DNA of 64,000 nt from Oscillospiraceae bacterium (lineage in GTDB: Bacteria; Bacillota; Clostridia; TANB77; CAG-508): assembly GCA_009778695.1 (NCBI GenBank), contig WRFS01000004.1, positions 1-64,000 on the forward strand. Direction: 5' to 3'. The position numbers were made by a program, and so were the translations under genes. The notes under the pieces were generated by a model. It searched no databases, was not told where the DNA came from, and worked only from the letters and a program-made list of their open reading frames with translations. Shown in pieces: positions 59,006 to 64,000 of this stretch; positions within the stretch are counted from its first letter, which is position 1, and each line of letters begins with the position of its first letter.

Positions 59006-59482
59006 TTGAAAAATCTAAAATTCAATAAAATGACACTTGAACATTTAGAAAAGATTTCAGAAAATTTAGCCAAAGATTTTGATGATTTTTGGAATTATCT
59101 TACGCTTAAAGGCGAATTATTAAACGAAAACTCACATTACATTGTATTGGAAAAAGAGGAAGATATAATAGGCTTCGGTGGCATTTGGCGAAACATTGAT
59201 GAAGCTCATATTACAAATATTGTTGTTCGAAAAGATTTACGAAAACAAGGTTATGCAACGATGATTTTACAAAATCTATTACAAATGGCAAGTACGGGTT
59301 GCATGGCATTAGACGAGTACGGGTTGCATGGCATGCAACCCCAACAGGTAACCATTACATTAGAAGTAAATGAACACAACCTTGCAGCAATAAATCTATA
59401 TAAAAAATTTGGCTTTCAAATAGTTGGTGAAAGAAAAAAATATTACCACAACACAGATTCTGCATTAATAATGACAATATAA
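59006..59482 (+). CDS. RimI-like N-acetyltransferase with an in-frame repeat insertion
   Basis: 158 residues, TTG start behind AAAGGATG. GNAT motifs: 'IIGFGGIWRNIDEAHITNIVVRKDLRKQGYATMIL' with the acetyl-CoA loop RKQGYA, and 'TITLEVNEHNLAAINLYKKFGFQIVGERKKYY'. RimI-type enzymes acetylate the N-terminus of ribosomal protein S18. Between these blocks about 18 residues (STGCMALDEYGLHGMQPQ) are encoded by two copies of a 19-base repeat (AGTACGGGTTGCATGGCAT) and a palindrome, an in-frame insertion at the spot where homologues have a short helix (see 59291-59342). Confidence 0.88.
   Translation: MKNLKFNKMTLEHLEKISENLAKDFDDFWNYLTLKGELLNENSHYIVLEKEEDIIGFGGIWRNIDEAHITNIVVRKDLRKQGYATMILQNLLQMASTGCMALDEYGLHGMQPQQVTITLEVNEHNLAAINLYKKFGFQIVGERKKYYHNTDSALIMTI
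59291..59342. repeat. Palindromic repeat inserted in the acetyltransferase gene
   Basis: AGTACGGGTTGCATGGCAT at 59291-59309 and again at 59316-59334; the second copy runs into GGGTTGCATG-G-CATGCAACCC (59321-59341). Same general kind as the GTAGGGGC palindromes at 9432-9518. Length is a multiple of three within the gene, so the frame survives. Confidence 0.7.
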
Positions 59483-59504
59483 AAAATTAGGAGGATTATT
59501 ACAA

Positions 59505-61901
59505 ATGAGGAATAATTACGAATTAACTTACAAGGATTTAAAATTAGAATGTAATCCAAAAATGTTTAATTTTGAAACAACTGCAGATTTAAAATCACTT
59601 AATGCAGGTATTTTAGGGCAAGAACGTGGAATAAGAGCACTACAATTTGGATTAAGTGTAGATATAAAAGGATATAATCTGTACTTAGAAGGTCCATCTG
59701 GCACAGGCAAAACAATGTATACAAAAGAATATTTAGATACTATTGCAAAAAAGAAAAAGGCTCCAAGCGATTGGTGTTATATATACAATTTTGTTGACCC
59801 AAATGAGCCAATTGCTGTACCTTTTCCTGCAGGAAAAGGGAAAAAATTTAAAGAACAAATGGAACATCTTGTAAATGACATAAAAAACGGTTTGAAAAAT
59901 ACTTTTAATAATAAAGATTTTGAGAAAGAAAAATCTTTAATTCAACAACAATTTGAAGAAAAGCGTAATGAAATATTGGATAAGCTAAACCAAAAAACAA
60001 ATAAACAAGGGTTTCAAATTAAGGCTTCTCAAACTGGAATATTCATGCTCCCTATTTTAAATGGGAAAGCCATTGAAGAAAAGGAGTTTGACCAATTAGA
60101 CGAGAAAATCAAGAAAAATTTTGAAGAAAAATCTCAGGCAGTACAAGAGCAAGTATTTGAAGTAATAAAACAAATCAAAACTATCGAAAAAGAGAATACT
60201 AAACGAATAGATGATTGGCAATCTAATATTGCACTTTTAACAATTAATATGCATGTTAATGCATTAAAATCCCAATATGCTCGAAACAAAAAGATTTCAA
60301 CATTTTTAGAAGATATTAAAAAAGATATTTTAAAAAATGTACAATTGTTTATTCATGATGAAACACCCCAAGTACAGGCTCCAATACAGCCAATTCCTAG
60401 GCCAGAAGCAACTGCTCCTTGGTTAAATTATAGAGTCAACTTGTTTATTGATAATAGTGAATTAAACGGTGCCCCTGTAATTATGGATTCAAATTATGCT
60501 TACCATAATTTATTTGGAAAACTTGAATATGAAAACCAGTTTGGCATGTTAAAAACAGATTATACAATGTTAAAACCAGGATTGCTCCATAAAGCAAACG
60601 GAGGATATATTGTTTTACAAGCGAAAGATTTAATTTCAAACCCAATAGCATATGAAAGTTTGAAAAAAGCTTTACTTATACATGAACTTAATATTGAAAA
60701 CGCTGTAGATCAACGTTCTTCAATGGTATTAATTTCTTTGAAACCAGAACCTATTCCATTAGATGTAAAAGTTTTATTAGTTGGCAGCGGGCAATTATAT
60801 TATACATTACTATCAGCAGATGAGGATTTTAGAAAGCTGTTCAAAATCAAGGTAGAGTTCGAAGAAGAAGCCATACGAAATGACGAAAATATATTTAAAT
60901 TAGCCAAATTTGTTCATGAATATTGTGAAAAGCAAGGCTTATTAGAACTTGACCCTTCTGCAATGGCAAGGTTAGTTGAAATGGCTTCTAAAATGGCTAA
61001 TGATAAATTAAAGATTTCTACGAAATTTAGCAATATTGTTGATATTGTTATAGAAGCTTCAACTTGGGCAACACTCGATAAATCACATATAATTACTAGG
61101 CAGTATATTGATAAAGCTCTTACTGAAAGAATTGAAAGAATAAAGAAATTCGATAAAAAATATTTACAAATGATTCAAGAAGATACACTGTTAATTTCAA
61201 CTTCAGGCTCTGTTGTTGGTCAAATCAACGGTTTAACTGTTATGACTTTCGGAGATTATAGTTTTGGCAAACCTGCAAAAATAACAGCAACCACATATAT
61301 GGGAAAATCTGGAATTATAAACATTGAAAGAGAAATTGAAATGTCTGGCTCTACCCACTCAAAAGGTATGCTAATACTAACTGGATACATCGGACAAACA
61401 TTTGCTCAAGATTTTCCGTTAGCTTTAACTGGCAGCATCTGTTTTGAACAATTATACAATGGTGTTGATGGAGACAGTGCCTCAAGCACTGAAGCATATG
61501 CTTTGCTTTCTAGCTTGTCCGAAGTACCGATTAAGCAATCAATCGCAGTAACTGGTTCAGTTAATCAAAAAGGCGAAATTCAGCCGATTGGCGGAGTTAA
61601 TGAGAAAATAGAAGGTTTTTACCAAATATGCAAATTACGTGGATTTAACGGTGAACATGGTGTAATAATTCCTGTGCAAAATGTAAGGCATTTGCATTTA
61701 TCTGATGAAATTATAGAAGATGTTAAAAAGGGTAATTTCCATATATACGCTATAAGTAACATAGAGCAAGGTATTGAAATTTTAACTGGCGTACCTGCTG
61801 GAAAAAGAGATAAATTTGGAAACTTCCCAGCTGGAACTATAAATTATTTGGCTTATGAAAAATTAAAGAAGTTTGCTAAAAAAGCTATGGTGGAAAAATA
61901 A
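59505..61901 (+). CDS. Lon-family ATP-dependent protease (AAA_32 type)
   Basis: 798 residues. N-terminal DNA-binding-like/AAA_32 region starting 'NYELTYKDLKLECNP', Walker A EGPSGTGKTMYTKEYL, a long insert with coiled-coil (LVNDIKNGLKNTFNNKDFEKEKSLIQQQF...), the AAA core ('NGGYIVLQAKDLISNPIAYESLKKAL') and a C-terminal S16 Lon protease domain: 'MSGSTHSKGMLILTGYI', catalytic Ser in DGDSASSTEAYALLSSLS and Lys in QPIGGVNEKIEGFY. This LonB-like group degrades damaged or regulatory proteins; membrane helices are absent, so it is cytosolic. Ribosome binding site TTAGGAGGATTATTACAA. It follows rimI-like gene by 22 bases. Confidence 0.95.
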   Translation: MRNNYELTYKDLKLECNPKMFNFETTADLKSLNAGILGQERGIRALQFGLSVDIKGYNLYLEGPSGTGKTMYTKEYLDTIAKKKKAPSDWCYIYNFVDPNEPIAVPFPAGKGKKFKEQMEHLVNDIKNGLKNTFNNKDFEKEKSLIQQQFEEKRNEILDKLNQKTNKQGFQIKASQTGIFMLPILNGKAIEEKEFDQLDEKIKKNFEEKSQAVQEQVFEVIKQIKTIEKENTKRIDDWQSNIALLTINMHVNALKSQYARNKKISTFLEDIKKDILKNVQLFIHDETPQVQAPIQPIPRPEATAPWLNYRVNLFIDNSELNGAPVIMDSNYAYHNLFGKLEYENQFGMLKTDYTMLKPGLLHKANGGYIVLQAKDLISNPIAYESLKKALLIHELNIENAVDQRSSMVLISLKPEPIPLDVKVLLVGSGQLYYTLLSADEDFRKLFKIKVEFEEEAIRNDENIFKLAKFVHEYCEKQGLLELDPSAMARLVEMASKMANDKLKISTKFSNIVDIVIEASTWATLDKSHIITRQYIDKALTERIERIKKFDKKYLQMIQEDTLLISTSGSVVGQINGLTVMTFGDYSFGKPAKITATTYMGKSGIINIEREIEMSGSTHSKGMLILTGYIGQTFAQDFPLALTGSICFEQLYNGVDGDSASSTEAYALLSSLSEVPIKQSIAVTGSVNQKGEIQPIGGVNEKIEGFYQICKLRGFNGEHGVIIPVQNVRHLHLSDEIIEDVKKGNFHIYAISNIEQGIEILTGVPAGKRDKFGNFPAGTINYLAYEKLKKFAKKAMVEK

Positions 61902-61966
61902 CTGTTCCAAGGAAAATTTCCAATGAACGAGAAAATTTCTTAGTTTGACCACCATCAGTAAAGAAA

Positions 61967-62000
61967 CCCCAAAAAAGCAAGTGCCTTTTTGGGGTAGATT
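61967..62000 (+). terminator. Terminator after the Lon-like gene
   Basis: CCCCAAAAA / TTTTTGGGG stem with a 10-base loop (61967-61994), followed by TAGATTGTTTTTC. It may also limit the convergent membrane-protein gene. Confidence 0.75.
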
Positions 62001-62018
62001 GTTTTTCTTCAATTTTGC

Positions 62019-62426
62019 TCACAGATGTTCGTCTCTGTATGATATTAAAGCATTCCACATACATTTTATATCCTCGAACATATCTCGAACAACATTATCC
62101 TCCATAAACAACAAAATGAGAAAACACCCTGTAGCTATAATGAATAGAATTGTATTCAGTGGCGAATTATTGTATGACTGAATAATCAGCCAAACAACAA
62201 AAAACCAAAAAGAAATTAATAATGCTACTAAAGTTACACAAATTTCAACAATTGTTGTATCGTCTGTTTTTCTTTCCGCCTTCATTGTTTGCCACCACAA
62301 AATAGTTCCACAAACTACCGCTAACAGCAATGAGCCCATTCCTATTGGATAGCTCATAAATAGCCGCCAAGCAAGCCAACATGCGCTTGCAACTGCCACT
62401 ACAAACATTGCTTTTATGGTTTTCAT
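62019..62426 (-). CDS. Four-helix membrane protein, unknown
   Basis: 135 residues with four hydrophobic helices (AMFVVAVASACWLAWRLFM; IGMGSLLLAVVCGTILWW; TIVEICVTLVALLISFWFFVVWLII; LNTILFIIATGCFLILLF) and a short charged loop (MKAERKTDDT). It ends in a soluble helix (MFEDIKCMWNALISYRDEHL). No family recognised. Weak ribosome binding site (TAAGAGGAAACC). Monocistronic, close to repeat DNA. Confidence 0.65.
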   Translation of the reverse strand: MKTIKAMFVVAVASACWLAWRLFMSYPIGMGSLLLAVVCGTILWWQTMKAERKTDDTTIVEICVTLVALLISFWFFVVWLIIQSYNNSPLNTILFIIATGCFLILLFMEDNVVRDMFEDIKCMWNALISYRDEHL

Positions 62427-63042
62427 GGTTTCCTCTTAGAATGAAGGTTTGTTTTTTGGCAAAAGACATTCGTCAAATTGCCCCATACAGATTTTTTATA
62501 ATTTTATCATATTTACATAAAAATGTAAATACAAAATAAAAAAATAATAGTGTCATTTCATCGAATATTACAATTTTGTAACAATCGATGAAATGACAGA
62601 ACTGTAGGGGCGAGCATTGCTCGTCCGATTATATATAATATCAATCTTGTTCCCAATTAATAACATTGTCAATTATATATTGCTTTATAAGATATTTTTT
62701 TCATTCCTTACTATGTGCTCATAAAATAATTTTTGATTCTGAGATAACTCCCAATAAAGATATTCTATTTTTTATACATATCGTAATAAAGTAATATCCT
62801 GTACATATTGCATATTAAATTTGATTAATCTCGGACGAGCAATGCTCGCCCCTACTGTTCTGTTATTTTATGAAATATTTCATTTGCCACAAACAACAAC
62901 TCCTTTGTTTTTTCTTTATCATATTACAAATTTTTACAAATTGTAATACTTTTACCAATATTTGTTCTTCTTTTATGCAAAAATCAAGGGACCTTCGTAA
63001 TGTCCTTACGAAAATCCCCCCAAACTGAATTTTATTTTCTAT
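62427..63042. other. 616-base gap with repeats and terminator
   Basis: No gene seen. It holds a 62551-62895 inverted-repeat element (next entry), A/T-rich unique sequence in its loop, and the rny terminator hairpin at 62986-63021 (minus-strand GGGGGGATTTTCGTAA / TTACGAAGGTCCC with TTTTT). Confidence 0.7.
62551..62895. repeat. Composite inverted-repeat element with GTAGGGGC palindromes
   Basis: Starts with hairpin TGTCATTTCATCGA / TCGATGAAATGACA, then GTAGGGGCGAGCATTGCTCG (62604-62623). After about 200 bases the reverse complement follows (CGAGCAATGCTCGCCCCTAC, 62836-62855), then a degenerate mirror of the first hairpin. The arms are thus about 60 bases with palindromes nested in them. Confidence 0.7.
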
Positions 63043-64000
63043 TTATTTTGCATACTCGACTACCCTTATTTCTCTAATCACATTCACTTTAATTTGTCCA
63101 GGGTATTCCATTTCAGTTTCTACTCTCTTTGCTACATCCCTTGCCATTATTACCATTTGTGCATCTGAAACTCTTTCTGGCTTAACAATAAGTCTTACTT
63201 CTCTTCCCGCTTGTATAGCAAAAGATTTTTCTACACCTTCAAACGAATTTGCTATTCCTTCTAGCTTTTCTAGTCTCTTTATGTATGCCTCTAATGTCTC
63301 TCTTCTAGCTCCTGGTCTTGATGCAGAAATAGCATCCGCTGCTTGCACTAATATAGCTTCAACCGTTTTTGCTTCTACATCACCATGATGTGCTTGCACA
63401 GCATGAATAACTTGTTCGTTCTCCTTATACTTCTTTAAAACCTCAATACCTATTTCTATGTGTGTTCCTTCAACATCATGGTCTAGTGCCTTTCCTATAT
63501 CGTGCAATAAACCTGCTCTTCTTACTATTTTAGAATCAACTCCCATTTCTTCAGCCATAATTCTAGCTAAGTTCGAAACTTCAATTGAGTGATTTAATAC
63601 GTTTTGACCGTAACTTGTTCTATATCTTAATTTACCAATCAATTTTACTATATCTGGATGCAATGCATTTACTCCTGTTTCAAGCATTGCCCTTTCTCCT
63701 TCTGCTTTGATTGAAGCTTCAACTTCTGCTTTTGCCTTCTCAACCATTTCTTCAATCTTTGCAGGATGAATTCTTCCATCATCAATAAGTTTTTCCAAAG
63801 CTATTTTTGCAACTTCTCTTCTTAGCGGGTCAAACCCAGAAATGATAACAGCTTCTGGAGTATCATCAATAATTAAGTCTATGCCTGTTAATGTCTCAAG
63901 TGTCTTAATATTTCTACCTTCCCTACCAATAATTCTTCCTTTCATATCGTCATTTGGTAATGCTACAACTGAAACTGTCGTTTCTGATGTATGATCAGCC
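63043..64000 (-). CDS. rny: Ribonuclease Y, 5' part beyond window
   Basis: The last 319 codons are seen; the frame continues past 64000. The KH domain is '[38 protein letters not shown]' and the HD domain carries the metal ligands in '[25 protein letters not shown]' plus His in '[11 protein letters not shown]'. The C-terminus ([52 protein letters not shown]) is complete. RNase Y is a membrane-bound endonuclease that starts mRNA decay in Gram-positive bacteria; the missing N-terminus would hold the membrane helix and coiled-coil. Confidence 0.97.
   Translation of the reverse strand, partial: ADHTSETTVSVVALPNDDMKGRIIGREGRNIKTLETLTGIDLIIDDTPEAVIISGFDPLRREVAKIALEKLIDDGRIHPAKIEEMVEKAKAEVEASIKAEGERAMLETGVNALHPDIVKLIGKLRYRTSYGQNVLNHSIEVSNLARIMAEEMGVDSKIVRRAGLLHDIGKALDHDVEGTHIEIGIEVLKKYKENEQVIHAVQAHHGDVEAKTVEAILVQAADAISASRPGARRETLEAYIKRLEKLEGIANSFEGVEKSFAIQAGREVRLIVKPERVSDAQMVIMARDVAKRVETEMEYPGQIKVNVIREIRVVEYAK

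Noticed and set aside
62640-62830. Loop of the large inverted repeat as a possible small gene
   Set aside because: No frame longer than a few dozen codons with a start signal; sequence is simple A/T-rich.

Overview
The window is strongly A+T-rich and reads as the chromosome of a low-GC Gram-positive bacterium, most likely one of the Clostridia. The main evidence is the order ylxM-ffh-rpsP-khpA-rimM-trmD-rplS, RNase Y, MtaB, TmcAL, a SipW-type signal peptidase system and AGGAGG-type ribosome binding sites. Most genes lie on the minus strand. I cannot place the organism more precisely from sequence alone.

Layout. (1) 1-8263 is a decayed siphophage-like prophage read leftwards from a CI-like repressor switch (7640-7904). 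It keeps a sigma-like late regulator (frameshifted), YjcQ, a truncated scaffold, tail tube, tail chaperone with a probable -1 frameshift, a short tape measure and a distal tail gene cut by the window edge. The terminase, portal and capsid genes expected in this order are absent. A triplicated DUF6440 cassette and a lipoprotein gene sit between the chaperone and the tape measure. (2) 8564-13239 is the canonical translation/SRP operon, with an L19 carrying a long acidic tail. (3) 13396-33406 is mostly housekeeping: RNase H, TmcAL, MnmA, MtaB, DinD, MreB, GltX, PyrF (frameshifted), UvrB, a LexA-type-controlled Y-family polymerase, AlkD-like and small conserved proteins, plus a prepilin-like GLUG surface protein. 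(4) 33437-45574 is a defence-type island: a GmrSD-like DUF262/HNH protein, a type I restriction-modification locus whose HsdS is fused to a Panacea-like domain and whose hsdM carries a one-base frameshift, a three-gene operon of two membrane proteins and a HEPN-like protein, and a DUF3800 gene followed by two related structured RNAs. (5) 46804-57478 is a SipW/TasA-CalY-like secretion cluster. Its main operon contains three S26-family proteins (one lacking the catalytic residues), several exported proteins and an embedded triad of an unknown protein, a membrane-anchored McrB-like AAA+ ATPase and a DUF2357 protein. (6) 57623-64000 holds a divergent coiled protein, a RimI-like acetyltransferase, a Lon-family protease, a small membrane protein and the 3' part of RNase Y.

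Intergenic DNA is rich in repeats. Four copies of a roughly 100-116 bp element have perfect 27-34 bp inverted arms and a conserved core. A second family carries CATTCTGAG-type cores. A third consists of short palindromes of the GTAGGGGC...GCCCCTAC kind, one of which is inserted in frame in a coding region.

The strongest candidates for something undescribed are the membrane AAA+/DUF2357 module inside the SipW operon, the tandem RNAs beside the DUF3800 gene, the HsdS-Panacea fusion and the four-copy palindrome family. All calls are from reading the sequence. No database search was run.
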